DNA of 64,000 nucleotides from Paenibacillus melissococcoides (GCA_944800085.1 CALYLO010000006.1:372001-436000), one strand, 5' to 3'; positions 16,977 to 26,185 are shown, numbered from the stretch's first letter. Made by a program: numbers and translations. The notes: generated by a model from the sequence alone, not told the origin.

Positions 16977-17132
16977 CATTGACGCAGGATTTCACTGCCT
17001 CCTCCATCTTCCGCTGCTTTTCCCGCCGCCGCCTTCCCGCTTCTATATTCTCTGTTATCCCGTCTTGTCCCGCATCCTTTTGGCGCACTGCCTATGGGAA
17101 AGCATCTTTTCTTTTAAGGACACGGGAAGCTT

Positions 17133-18443
17133 TTATAATTTGAACTGCTTCACGATGGCCTGCAATTCCTCGGACAGAACCCTCAACTGCTCCGTGGAAG
17201 CGGAGATCGTCTGAACGGAAGCAAGCTGTGTTTCCGATGCCGACACGACCGTTTGCACGGTATGGGATGCTTCTTCCGCGATCGAGGCCATTTCCTCTAC
17301 AGATGCCGAGATTTCTTCCGTCCCCGCAGACATTTCCTCGGTAGAAGCGGACGTTTCCTGCATTTCGAAGGTGACTTTTTGGACCGTATCCAAAATCGCC
17401 TCGAACGTCTGTCCGGCCTTGTCCACGATTTCCATACCGGATAATACATCCTTCTGCACAAGCTCCATTGACTTTGTCGTCTGCTCCATGCTGGACTGAA
17501 TTTCTTCGATTAAGCTTGCGATTTGCTTTGCCGAATCCTCCGACTGCTCCGCTAATTTACGCACCTCCATTGCGACCACGTTGAACCCTCTGCCGCTCTC
17601 GCCCGCTCTGGCCGCTTCGATGGATGCGTTCAAGGCGAGCAGATTGGTCTGGCTGGCGATGCTGGTGATGACATCAATAATCTTCCCGATTTGCTCCGAG
17701 GATTCATTCAGATGTCCAATCGCGGCCCCCGTCATCTTTACGGAATCATGGATGGCCTTCATTTGGCTGACCGCTTCATTCAAAATCGCATTGCCCTGCT
17801 CCGCCTGTTCGGATGAGTAACTGGACAATTCCGTTACGCTTGTCGCTCTGTCCACAATCACTTCGATGCCTTTGGCCAATTCCTCGAGGGCGATGGCGTT
17901 TTCCTTCGACGCCGCCTGCTGGTTTTTGGCTCCGGCAGCGACTTGCTCCATGGAAGCGGCGATTTGTTCGGTGGCGGCGGCGGTCTCCTTGGCGTTATCG
18001 GCGACGAGACTCGAGCTTTCGTGCAGAACCTGAGCCTGCTTGTTTACCGTTCTCATAATCGCGGATAGGCCGTCTATCATTTGATTGAAATCCTCCATAA
18101 CCTTGCCGACTTCGTCCTTCGAATGATAGGTGCCACGGACCGTAAGATCGCCTCGCTGCGCTTTATTCATCAACAGCTGCATCTCCTTGAGTGGCGTGAC
18201 AATGGCTTTGATGATGAACAGTCCAATCGCGATGCTTACCAGCAGGGACAGTCCGCCAATCAGCAAGCTGCTCATTGTAGCGTTTTTCCCCGCCGTCGCC
18301 GTATCCGCTTCCTGCTGCGCCAGGTTCTGATTCCATTCAACCAGTTCCGTGAGCAGGTTTTGAAGCTCCGCTCGTGTCCCTCTCGCCTGATTATTATAGT
18401 AATCATAGGCTTCTGCATTTTTTCTGTGAAAATCCAAACGCAC
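17133..18443 (-). pseudogene. methyl-accepting chemotaxis protein, 3' part
   Basis: Holds the C-terminal end of a sensor domain (AYDYYNNQ region), one membrane helix (LLIGGLSLLVSIAIGLFI), a HAMP segment around DLTVRGTYHSKDEVGKVMEDF and a full signalling hairpin, with the conserved tip ASQTNLLALNASIEAARAGE. The reading frame opens at a GTG preceded by an in-frame stop and no SD; the N-terminal membrane helix and most of the sensor domain are missing. Those parts lie at 19953-20423 beyond the IS110 element, so a receptor gene has been split. Expression from here would need a new start; a truncated non-sensing product is possible. Confidence 0.8.
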
Positions 18444-18564
18444 TCATGAACGATTATCGTCTTTAAAAAGCTGCAGTTTTCTGAGAAATGACCATAAGAT
18501 GCCCGGTCCACCTTCTTTGAAGGGGCCTTGTTTAAAATCGCTATGTTTCGTCAATGCTGTAAGG

Positions 18565-19724
18565 TTAGTTGATCTGCATGAGTGGTGCTTGTGGTCCACC
18601 TTCGATGTAAATTTGTTTGTTCTTCAGCATGTGGTAAGCAATGATAAGTATCTTACGTGAAATGGCAATGCAAGCTTTTTTCTTTCCTCGTCGTGAAGCA
18701 ATCTTCCAGAACTTTGTTGCCAAGACCGTGTTTCGTGAGCGAGCGATTGCCCAAGACGCTTCGCATAGTGTCACTTTTGCATGAGGATTGCCTTTTACGC
18801 TTTTTGTACTTTTTTTTTGCCTGCACTCTCGTGGTTGCCGGGTGCTACGCCAGCCCAAGAGGCAAGGTGATCTGCGGATGGAAATTGCTCCATATCGGCC
18901 CCGATTTCTGCAAGGAGTGCTGCAGCTGTTCGTTCGCTAACACCTGGAATGGTCTGAAGCAGTTCGTACTCCGTCCGATAGGGCTCCAAGTGATCGTTAA
19001 TTTCGGCTTCCAACCGAGCAATGGACTTCTCTAAGTATTCGATATGCTCCCAACAATCTTTAATCAATCGAATTTGATGCGGGGTCATCGTGCCAAAAAG
19101 AGAGTCAGTAACTTCACTTTTTTTGTTCTTGATCGAACCCTTGACGCTCGCTTCAACATCTTCCGCGTCAACGTAACCTTTTTCGATTAAGCGTTGCAAC
19201 AAACTGCGCCCGGATACACCGAATACGTCTGAGATGACACTGCCTAGCTTGACGTTACCTGCTTCAAGATACTTCTGGATTCGGTTTTTCTCCGCTGTTA
19301 GGGAGCCGATTCGTTTTTTTCGAAGTCGGCAGAGGTCCCGTAGCTCCCTTAAGTCCTCGGATGGCACAAAGCTGGGCTCAATTAGACCGACTCGAAGCAG
19401 CTTCGCGATCCATTCGGCATCACAAACATCCGTCTTGCGGCCAGGAACATTCTTAATGCGCTGCGCATTCGCCAGTACGACGGTGAAGTAGCCTTCAAGG
19501 ATGTTGTAGACAGGTTTCCAATAGATTCCCGTGCTCTCCATTGCGATGTGTGTAACGCCTTGGGACTCCAGGTACTTAAGCAGTTCGAAAAGATGTTTGG
19601 TCATCGTTCCAAAGGTTCGGATCTCGCTGTGGGCCTCCCCCGCAGCATCTGTGGTCATCACACAAACGACGATTGTCTCTTGGTGAACGTCCATTCCAGC
19701 ACAGCGTTCAAGCAATACTTCCAT
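18565..19724 (-). pseudogene. IS110-family DEDD transposase with -1 frame break at an A9 run
   Basis: The first frame (19724 to 18795) has the RuvC-like N-terminus GMDVHQETIVV, AMESTGIYWKPV and KTDVCDAEWIAKLL, then SWAGVAPGNHESAGKKK of the C-terminal transposase_20 domain. It stops shortly after a run of nine A (T9 at 18810-18818). The rest, VKGNPHAKVTLCEASWAIARS to the end at 18565, is in the -1 frame. Either a base has been lost, or slippage on A9 restores the full protein of about 385 residues. ATG 19724 follows GGAGGG by 8 bases; the upstream extension to 19811 lacks an SD. Confidence 0.82.
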
Positions 19725-19952
19725 CTTGGCTTCCCTCCATAACTGAAATACATGACGGCGGATGAATTCGAGCTTGAGCATTTTTCTGTTCGCGGTTCTC
19801 TGATTGGGCATACAGAGCCAGCACAGGTTTGTACACAGAACTCATCCTCAACAGTTTATTTGTCGGGGTTACACCACCATTAAAAAGAACGTGTTTCGCG
19901 TCATGTAGTAGCAGTATGGGAAATAGGTCCGACCACTAAACCCTCGCTATTT
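19725..19952 (-). ncRNA. candidate bridge-RNA region of the IS110 element
   Basis: In IS110-group elements the long non-coding end upstream of the recombinase encodes a bridge RNA that pairs with target and donor DNA. Here that end is about 230 nt, longer than the 120-nt 3' end, and has no gene. Assignment rests on family knowledge and position; no structure was computed. Confidence 0.3.
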
Positions 19953-20423
19953 TCATGCTAGGTTTGCGAACGAGAGTTCATGAATGTTATTTTGGACGGC
20001 CAGCCCAACCACATCGTTGATCTGCTGATGATAGGTCGGCAAAACCTTGCTGTACTTGTCGAATAACGTTTTTTCCTCTTCATGAATGAGGATAGAAGCA
20101 TAGTTTTCGAGTAATCGTTTGTTATCCTTTTGAAAATTTTCAATGTTTTCTTTCAGACGTTTATTGTCCTCCGCATCATTACTGGCCATGAGCTCGAAGA
20201 TAGCGGCATCCGTTGAGCGATTATTCACCTGGATTTGTTTCAGCCAGATGATGGATGTCAGATTGTGGTGAAAAATATCCTCGGTGCTTTGATTGATTTC
20301 ACGAATGGAACTATACGAGAGAAGTGTGCTGATTCCTAATAACAACACGCCAACCCCAACCAAGATATAAATTTTCATTGCCGTTTTTAAATGCCGGAAC
20401 CGAAATGGAAATCTCGACTTCAT
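19953..20423 (-). pseudogene. methyl-accepting chemotaxis protein, 5' part
   Basis: Begins MKSRFPFRFRHLKTAMKIYI with SD GGGAGGAG just upstream. A membrane helix (VGVGVLLLGISTLLSYSSI) follows, then the first three helices of a four-helix-bundle periplasmic-type sensor (HHNLTSIIWLKQIQVNNRST and onwards). After residue 147 (QNNIHE) it runs into unrelated residues and a stop at the IS110 junction. Together with 17133-18443 it would make a normal single receptor. Joining the fragments at the shared TCATGAA does not restore the frame, so additional loss or duplication has occurred. Confidence 0.78.
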
Positions 20424-20708
20424 GTTGAACTCCTCCCTTTACGACCGAAATTAAATTTGATGCTTGTTTTGCGACTAAAAACCTATGCCTTGGTCCTATT
20501 TATAAGTTTCTTTCTTCCTCCTTGCTTTGGAAAATGGTTGCTCTCGAATGGGCAACCATCATTTACTTGCAGCGGATCCTGCTGTGCAAATGAGCTTACA
20601 ATATTTATCGACAAAATTCGCATTCCTATTAAATTAATTTTTATATTTATGTCGCTTTATGTAGAAAAATTAAAGTATAATCCCTTGATATTAGGCAAAT
20701 AGACCTAC

Positions 20709-20737
20709 TTGACTCTTCCTTTTTTTGTTTATATAAT
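20709..20737 (+). promoter_or_regulatory. strong sigma-A promoter of the marR-type gene
   Basis: TTGACT (20709-20714), a 17-base spacer and a perfect TATAAT (20732-20737). 20424-20700, between the receptor fragment and this promoter, holds only AT-rich DNA with nothing recognised. Confidence 0.75.
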
Positions 20738-20775
20738 GATTAAATCATTTAATTAATTGATAGTTTAATTAATGA
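20736..20775 (+). promoter_or_regulatory. AT-rich palindromic operator candidate
   Basis: ATGATTAAATCAT is a 13-bp palindrome overlapping the -10 end, and TTTAATTAA occurs twice directly after it, 16 bases apart start to start. Placement over the start site of a MarR-family gene suggests autorepression. Confidence 0.5.
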
Positions 20776-20815
20776 AGCTTTTAATAATGTCGGTGCCGCG
20801 GGAAGGAGTGGAACG

Positions 20816-21262
20816 ATGGAGCGCATGTCATTGTGGGTGGATCGCTATGAACAGGCGATGACGGTATTGGCACGCACGCTTTGGCATGATATGGCGAACG
20901 TGAAGGAGTTGGGGTTGACGATTGCGCAGTACTCGCTGCTGAACGTCATTGAGCGGCAGGGACCGGGCAAGGTGTCCATGCTCGCCGAACAATTAGGCGT
21001 GACTTCAAGCGCGGTGACCGTGATGATTGACCGTCTGGTCGACAGCGGGCTCGTCGATCGCTTTCCCGACAAGTCCGATCGGCGGGTCGTGCTCGTCTCG
21101 ATTACCGAAGCCGGCCTCCAACTGCTGCGGCAGGCGCAGGACAGGTCGAGACGGACGCTGACGGCCTACTTGTCCTTGCTGGAAGAAGATGATCTGGAGC
21201 AGCTGGTCCATCTGAGCGAGAAGCTGGCTGCGAAAGCGCTCGTGTATAAACGCGGGGAGTAA
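20816..21262 (+). CDS. MarR-family transcriptional regulator
   Basis: 148-residue winged-helix dimeric regulator. The recognition segment is VSMLAEQLGVTSSAVTVMID, followed by the wing LVDRFPDKSDRRVVLVSITEAG with the conserved DxRRxxL pattern; helices at both ends form the dimer interface. AAGGAG stands before ATG 20816. A YitT-type membrane protein follows 129 bases later on the same strand and may be its target, although it has its own SD. The gene has a consensus promoter overlapped by palindromes, so it probably represses itself. Ligand unknown. Confidence 0.88.
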   Translation: MERMSLWVDRYEQAMTVLARTLWHDMANVKELGLTIAQYSLLNVIERQGPGKVSMLAEQLGVTSSAVTVMIDRLVDSGLVDRFPDKSDRRVVLVSITEAGLQLLRQAQDRSRRTLTAYLSLLEEDDLEQLVHLSEKLAAKALVYKRGE

Positions 21263-21391
21263 AGGGCGGCTGCCGGTTGCGCATGAATGGTGACCGGCCC
21301 GCACATTGGCATTGCGCGTATACCTGTCCTGGAATGGCCATTCTCTGGATGGGATGATATACCGATTACGTTTATCGTTTGGAGGAGATTT

Positions 21392-22258
21392 ATGGCTCGC
21401 ACTCATAAGAAAAGAAATCTGCTGGATATTGTCAAACGCGTTGTATTTATTACGATCGGCGCTGTCTTGATGGGCGTAGCCCTGGAATTGTTTCTGGTGC
21501 CTAACAGCATTATCGACGGGGGAATCGCGGGGATATCGATTATTTTGTCCAAGACGACCTCGCTGAAGCTCGGGTTGTTCCTGTTCCTGCTCAACGTGCC
21601 GTTCCTGATGCTTGGGTACAAGCAGATCGGCAAGACGTTCGCCTTTTCCACGCTGTACGGCATCGCCGTCATGTCGCTGACGACCGCATTTCTTCACGAT
21701 GTGAATGCGTTCACCAATGAGAAGCTGCTCGCCGTTATGTTCGGCGGCATTATGCTCGGCGCGGGCGTCGGTCTCGTCATCCGCTTCGGCGGATCGCTGG
21801 ATGGAACGGAGATTGTCTCGATCCTGGTATCCAAAAAAATCAACGTTCCCGTCGGCCAGTTAATCATGATCATTAACGTCTTTATTTTCATCGTCGCCGG
21901 CTTCGTGTTCGGATGGGATTCGGCGATGTACTCCATCTTCACGTATTATATTGCCTTCAAAATGATCGATATCGTCGTCGAAGGTCTCAACGAATCCAAG
22001 TCGGCTACGATCATATCGTCGGAGTATGAAGAAATATCGCAGGCCATTATCGATCGGCTTGGCCGCAACACGACGTTCATCTACGCCCAAGGCGGCTATA
22101 TGCGCGAGGATACGCAAATGATCTATTGCGTGCTCACGCGTCTGGAAGTGGCGAAGCTGAAGGCGATTGTGCAGGATATCGATCCGAAGGCCTTCATCGC
22201 CATCGAGACCGTATCGGACGTGCTGGGCGGCAATTTCAGCAAGGCGAATATTCATTAA
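21392..22258 (+). CDS. YitT-family membrane protein (DUF161/DUF2179)
   Basis: 288 residues. The N-terminal two thirds hold five or six hydrophobic helices of the DUF161 type (GAVLMGVALELFLVPNSIID, GGIAGISIIL, FGGSLDGTEIVSIL). The C-terminal DUF2179 domain (NTTFIYAQGGYMREDTQMIY to ETVSDVLGG) is cytosolic and ferredoxin-like. Transport function has been proposed for the family but is not established. ATG 21392 has GGAGG 6 bases upstream; a longer reading from 21287 lacks an SD. A GC-rich hairpin ends the gene. Confidence 0.85.
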   Translation: MARTHKKRNLLDIVKRVVFITIGAVLMGVALELFLVPNSIIDGGIAGISIILSKTTSLKLGLFLFLLNVPFLMLGYKQIGKTFAFSTLYGIAVMSLTTAFLHDVNAFTNEKLLAVMFGGIMLGAGVGLVIRFGGSLDGTEIVSILVSKKINVPVGQLIMIINVFIFIVAGFVFGWDSAMYSIFTYYIAFKMIDIVVEGLNESKSATIISSEYEEISQAIIDRLGRNTTFIYAQGGYMREDTQMIYCVLTRLEVAKLKAIVQDIDPKAFIAIETVSDVLGGNFSKANIH

Positions 22259-22263
22259 CAAAA

Positions 22264-22295
22264 GCGGCCCTTCCCGGATTGAGCGGGAGGGCCGC
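22264..22295 (+). terminator. hairpin terminator after yitT-type gene
   Basis: GCGGCCCTTCCCG (22264-22276) pairs with CGGGAGGGCCGC (22284-22295) with one bulged base. It lies 6 bases after the stop and also faces the convergent XRE gene. Confidence 0.65.
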
Positions 22296-22321
22296 CGCTG
22301 CATTCGGACAAGCGCCGCAGG

Positions 22322-22858
22322 TTAGCGCTCCTCTTCCTTCGGCGCATCGGTAGCGGGACGCCGTCCGGGGAACAGCACCTCCAGCATGGCAAGAACCCGC
22401 TCCCGATCCTCCCGGCTCAACGGCTGCCCGGAATAATGGACGGCAACGGCGCCGTTCAACACCTCCGTCAATTCGTAGAACGGCTTTTTCTCCTTGACGC
22501 CGCGGGGCGCAAGCTTGTTCCCGCCCGCGCGGTAGTTCCAGCCTGCGCCGTCCGCGCCGTCTGCGCCGTCGGTCTGCATCGCCGGGTGCGGCGACTCCCC
22601 GTTCTCGTGTCCGGGAACCGAAGGGCCTTCCTCCAGTTCCATGTACCCGGCGGCGCTCATAAGCCGCTCGTATGGAACGGAATAGACATGAGCCAGCTTT
22701 TTCAGCGTGTCGGGCGTCGGCTTGCGCTCTTTGCCCGTGCGCGGGTCGCGTCCTTTTTCCAGACTGCTCAAATAGGTATGGCTGACTCCGGATTCACGTT
22801 CAATTTCCCGCAGCGAACGTTTGCCCCGAAGCTCCTTCAATATCTTTCCGATACTCAA
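22322..22858 (-). CDS. XRE-family helix-turn-helix regulator
   Basis: 178 residues. The DNA-binding domain fills residues 1 to about 65: ILKELRGKRSLREIERESG, then the recognition helix VSHTYLSSLEKGRDPRTGKE. A low-complexity linker with GADGADGAG leads to a C-terminal helical segment (LTEVLNGAVAVHYSGQPLS). Start choice is firm: AAAGGAGGT lies 7 bases before TTG 22858, whereas ATG starts further up have no such SD. The promoter contains an ATACC-ATTGA-GGTAT palindrome, the usual layout for autoregulation. Target genes and signal unknown. Confidence 0.83.
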   Translation of the reverse strand: MSIGKILKELRGKRSLREIERESGVSHTYLSSLEKGRDPRTGKERKPTPDTLKKLAHVYSVPYERLMSAAGYMELEEGPSVPGHENGESPHPAMQTDGADGADGAGWNYRAGGNKLAPRGVKEKKPFYELTEVLNGAVAVHYSGQPLSREDRERVLAMLEVLFPGRRPATDAPKEEER

Positions 22859-22908
22859 CGGCCTGACCTCCTTTCCCGCTTTTTTTTCGCGATTCATGAC
22901 TTGCAAAC

Positions 22909-22937
22909 AGCATACCATTGAGGTATAGTATTGGCAA
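22909..22937 (-). promoter_or_regulatory. promoter and palindromic operator of the XRE gene
   Basis: On the minus strand TTGCCA (22937-22932), 17 bases, then TATGCT (22914-22909). ATACC and GGTAT at 22912-22916 and 22922-22926 form a palindrome inside the spacer and -10 box. The region from here to 23245 shows no further gene. Confidence 0.55.
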
Positions 22938-23245
22938 GCGGCGCTATCCCTGGATACCATGCGCGTGGAGAATAGTCTCTGACCCTTTCTGTCGCCGGCT
23001 TGATGCTTCTGCTATGGGCCGGGCCGCGGCAGAGGCATCGAGGCAGGGCATGGAAGGGACAGACAAATAAGGGCTGCGCCCGGAAAGCTTGCGTTCCCGC
23101 GGAGAGAGGAGGGCCGGTTCAAATGCGCGGCAGAGAACCATCAGCAGAACGATGCTATTCATGAGTAGCGGATTTGGCGCATGCAGCATGATCAAGAACG
23201 CAGAAGCGGAGAGCGTAAATTGGATGAAGAAGGTGGGGAAGAGAG

Positions 23246-23452
23246 ATGAACATTCATCACTTGGTGCACTGCAGCCAGCTCAAGACGGGACTGCTGGAGA
23301 TCGCCTGCCTGCTGGACGACGACGATCAGTATACGAGACCGATGGCCGTCCGGGATCTGAAGAAGCTGATCGAGCAGGCCGTGCTGCTGGAGAATGCATG
23401 CCAGGAAGAACGGTGCCCGGTATGCCATCGCATCTATGAATGCGGGCACTGA
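23246..23452 (+). CDS. small protein with C-terminal Cys/His cluster
   Basis: 68 residues, family not recognised. A helical body (LKTGLLEIACLLDDDDQYTR, AVRDLKKLIEQAVLLENACQ) ends in ERCPVCHRIYECGH, where CPxCH and CGH could form a single zinc site. A purine-rich SD (GGGGAAGAGAG) directly precedes ATG 23246. It is isolated between the XRE regulator and the AraC regulator. Codon choice and the sharp zinc-knuckle end favour a real gene over a random ORF. Confidence 0.62.
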   Translation: MNIHHLVHCSQLKTGLLEIACLLDDDDQYTRPMAVRDLKKLIEQAVLLENACQEERCPVCHRIYECGH

Positions 23453-23575
23453 AGCGGGCCTGAACGGCACGGGGCGGCTTGGGCAAGCGTAGCCAGAGGG
23501 GCTTGCGGAGGCGTGACGCGCCGCAGCGGGGCGGCCCGCCCGGAGACGGGCCGCCCGGCCAACCCCATGATGGCA

Positions 23576-24454
23576 TCAATGGCAGAAAAACTGCTGCCGG
23601 TATCTGCGCGGCGACATGCCTTCGTACCGGGAGAAGCAAGCGGCGAAGTATGCCGCTTGGCGGAAGCCGACCTCCTCGGCGATGCGCGAGATCGGAAGAT
23701 CCGTCTGGTGCAGCAGCAGCTTCGCCTGCTCGATGCGGTAGCGCGTCAAATATTCGAGCGGGGAGCAGCCGAACTGCTTCTGCATGCAGCGGGCGATATA
23801 GACCGGATGGAAGTTGAGGCTGTCGCCGAGCGATTGGGCCTTGATATCGTCCCGGTAATGGCGCCGCAAGTAAGCGGCTGCCCGCTCCGCGCATGCGGCG
23901 GCGGGAGACAGGTCGTGCTGGTCCGCCGATACCGACAAGAGATGGAACAGGTGATGGAACAGCATCTGCTCCTTCCAGGGGGTATTTGGATCGGGTATCC
24001 CCTCCTGCAGCTCCTGGAGCTGGAGCAGCGCTTCCCGCAGCCGCTCCGGCTGCAGCGGCTTGCCGAACTGCGGCAAGGTCACGAGGAACGGACGCGGGGC
24101 GAAGGGGGAGGCCACAGCCGCTTCGCCGCCGTCGAAGGCGGGAGAATGCGGCACGTCCTCAAGCGCCTCCCACGCTCCTTCCGTCTGGAAATGCAGCCAG
24201 AAGTACGTGGTCGCCTCCCTGCATTCCTTCGTCGCCCCGTGCGTCTGATCCGGCCGCAAAATAAGGACATGATCCGGACGGACCGCATATTCCCGCTCCT
24301 CCTCGTACATATAGAGACAACCTCCGGTCACGAACAGCATGTCGAACACTTCGATATTCCGGCGGCTGGCATGCTTCTGGCCGGCCTCCATGATGCCGGA
24401 ACCGCCGTAAATGTAGTAGGGCAACGGCGGTAAGATGAACTGCAGCGCTTTCAT
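23576..24454 (-). CDS. AraC-family transcriptional regulator
   Basis: 292 residues. The N-terminal half is a cupin-like ligand domain (YEEEREYAVRPDHVLILRPD, then THGATKE). The C-terminal 100 residues are two helix-turn-helix units: AQSLGDSLNFHPVYIARCMQ and ISRIAEEVGFRQAAYFAACF, closed by the family signature GMSPRRYRQQ. ATG 24454 follows AAAGGAGGC; an upstream ATG at 24493 lacks an SD. It is divergent from the MATE exporter gene across 163 bases, the usual arrangement for a regulator and its target. Inducer unknown. Confidence 0.88.
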   Translation of the reverse strand: MKALQFILPPLPYYIYGGSGIMEAGQKHASRRNIEVFDMLFVTGGCLYMYEEEREYAVRPDHVLILRPDQTHGATKECREATTYFWLHFQTEGAWEALEDVPHSPAFDGGEAAVASPFAPRPFLVTLPQFGKPLQPERLREALLQLQELQEGIPDPNTPWKEQMLFHHLFHLLSVSADQHDLSPAAACAERAAAYLRRHYRDDIKAQSLGDSLNFHPVYIARCMQKQFGCSPLEYLTRYRIEQAKLLLHQTDLPISRIAEEVGFRQAAYFAACFSRYEGMSPRRYRQQFFCH

Positions 24455-24617
24455 TGGAAGAGCCTCCTTTCTCCGAATTGAACAGGTTGGCATCTTGATA
24501 GTTCAAGTTGATATTGTGACACATCAAGATCAGTATACCATCTATAATGAATACGTTCTATCCGTCGTTGCACCACGACATACAGCCCACATCAAGAGGA
24601 TAACGGAGGTTTCATTT

Positions 24618-26000
24618 GTGAAAAAAGAACGGAATCGGTACGCACTGGGAGTGCTGGCTTGGCCGATTTTTATAGAATTGTTCCTGCAGTTTTTGCTGGG
24701 GGCGGCGGACACGCTGATGGTGAGCCGCATATCGGATGATGCGGTCGCGGTTGTCGGCTTCTCCAACCAACTGTTCCAGGCGCTGACGACCCTCTTCATG
24801 ACGGTGGCGAGCGGAGCCGGCATCCTGATCGCGCAGAAGCTCGGTTCGCGGAAGGAGGAGGAGGCGCGTTCCGTGGCCATTATGGCGGTGAGCGCGAGCG
24901 CGCTGATCGGGCTGGCGCTCAGCTTCGTGCTCTACGCGAAGCCGCGCGCGATCGCGGCGGTGCTGCAGCTTCCGGACAGCCTGCTGCCGCTGGCGGACAC
25001 GTATATTTCGATTGTCGGCGGCGGCATGGTGCTGACGGCGCTCACGTCGACCCTCAGCACGGTCATCCGGAACACCGGCAATACGAAGGGGCCGATGATC
25101 ATCGCCATCGGGATGAACGTCATCCATGTCGCCATGAACTACGGCTTCATCTTCGGCACCTTCGGCTTCCCGCAGTGGGGGCTGACCGGGGTCGCCCTGT
25201 CGACCGTCATCAGCCGGCTGCTGGCGACGGCGGTGCTGGCTTATGTATTCGTCCAGTCGTTCGGACATCGCATCCGCCTGCGGGAGATGCTCGGCTTCGA
25301 CGGGGCCCGCTTCAAGGAGATCCTGCATATCGGCTGGCCGCTCGGCGTCAACATGTCCTGCTGGGTCTTCTCCCAACTCGTCATCTTCGCCTTCATCGCG
25401 ATGCTGGGGCCGCAGGAGCTGGCGGCGCGGACGTACATGAATACGCTGGAATCGTTCTGCTTCCTGCTCGGATCCTCGATCGCGATGGCGCTGCAGATTC
25501 AGGTTGCCCATCTGTTCGGGGCGGGACGGACGGAGGAGGCCTACAAAGGGGCCTACCGCGCCCTGCTGTACGGACTGCCGCTCGTTACGGTCAATGCGCT
25601 CGTGCTGCTGTTCGCGGGCCGGGCGCTGCTGGGGCTGTTCACGGCCGATCCGGAGATTGTGGCGCTCGGCGTCTCGATGCTCGGGCTCAACCTGATGCTG
25701 CAGCCGGGCAAAATGCTGAACATGGCGATGGGCAACGCCCTCAATGCGATAGGCGATACCCGCTTCGTCATGCTGACGGCCGTGTTCTCGATGTGGCTGG
25801 TCGCCACAGGCTTGTCCTACCTGACGGGCATCCATTGGGGCTGGGGGCTCGTCGGCATCTACGCCTGCATGATCGCGGATGAATACATTCGCGGCATCCT
25901 CGTCCTGTTCCGCTGGAAGGGGCGTCTATTCCTGAAGCGATCCGAAGCGGCGGACGCCGGCCAACCTCCGCTTCCGCGGACACAGGCGGCCAAAGTGTAA
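24618..26000 (+). CDS. MATE-family efflux transporter
   Basis: 460-residue, 12-helix cation-coupled multidrug exporter of the inner membrane. The two homologous halves begin with AWPIFIELFLQFLLGAADTL and LHIGWPLGVNMSCWVFSQLV. MVSRISDDAVAVVGFSNQ is the typical early loop, and GNTKGPMIIAIGMNVIHVAM lies between helices in the first half. GTG 24618 has GGAGG 8 bases upstream; reading from 24435 would cross the promoter region. Control by the divergent AraC regulator is likely. Drug or metabolite substrate cannot be inferred. A terminator follows. Confidence 0.9.
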   Translation: MKKERNRYALGVLAWPIFIELFLQFLLGAADTLMVSRISDDAVAVVGFSNQLFQALTTLFMTVASGAGILIAQKLGSRKEEEARSVAIMAVSASALIGLALSFVLYAKPRAIAAVLQLPDSLLPLADTYISIVGGGMVLTALTSTLSTVIRNTGNTKGPMIIAIGMNVIHVAMNYGFIFGTFGFPQWGLTGVALSTVISRLLATAVLAYVFVQSFGHRIRLREMLGFDGARFKEILHIGWPLGVNMSCWVFSQLVIFAFIAMLGPQELAARTYMNTLESFCFLLGSSIAMALQIQVAHLFGAGRTEEAYKGAYRALLYGLPLVTVNALVLLFAGRALLGLFTADPEIVALGVSMLGLNLMLQPGKMLNMAMGNALNAIGDTRFVMLTAVFSMWLVATGLSYLTGIHWGWGLVGIYACMIADEYIRGILVLFRWKGRLFLKRSEAADAGQPPLPRTQAAKV

Positions 26001-26051
26001 GGCCGATTCCGGAGCGCGTCCTTGGAAGGGCTGACTGAATTTTAAGATGAC

Positions 26052-26080
26052 AAAGAGAGGCGCTGAGGCGTCTCTTTTTT
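26052..26080 (+). terminator. terminator after the MATE gene
   Basis: AAAGAGA and TCTCTTT pair, with CGC/GCG inside and a GG bulge, followed by a run of T to 26080. It lies 51 bases behind the stop. Confidence 0.7.
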
Positions 26081-26108
26081 ATTTCCGGCTTTCCGTGACG
26101 CCAAGAGC

Positions 26109-26117
26109 TGGTATAAT
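26109..26117 (+). promoter_or_regulatory. extended -10 promoter for the acetyltransferase pair
   Basis: TGGTATAAT gives a perfect TATAAT (26112-26117) with the TGn extension; no good -35 box is seen. It lies 69 bases before the start of the first acetyltransferase. Confidence 0.55.
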
Positions 26118-26185
26118 TACGACATAGCCAGACTGGGCGCCTCGCTGCGCGGCCCCGCCGATACGAACGAAAAGGAGACCGGAGC

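Larger units (their letters stand above)
18444..19952 (-). mobile_element. IS110-family element (approximate limits)
   Basis: Everything between the two receptor fragments: the DEDD recombinase gene, about 120 bases behind it and about 230 bases before it. IS110 elements have no classical terminal repeats or target duplications, so exact ends cannot be set. TCATGAA occurs near both junctions (about 18444 and 19976), which could mark the insertion site. Confidence 0.65.

Noticed and set aside
15260..16995. Possible CRISPR-like array
   Set aside because: The repeats here are palindromic dispersed elements or a two-copy tandem; there are no regularly spaced repeats with unique spacers and no cas genes.
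22944..23195. 83-codon minus-strand ORF upstream of the XRE gene
   Set aside because: No SD; its 3' end overlaps the region just upstream of the XRE promoter.
24612..25835. 407-codon open frame on the minus strand
   Set aside because: Antisense to the MATE gene; Arg/Gln/His-rich without any domain.
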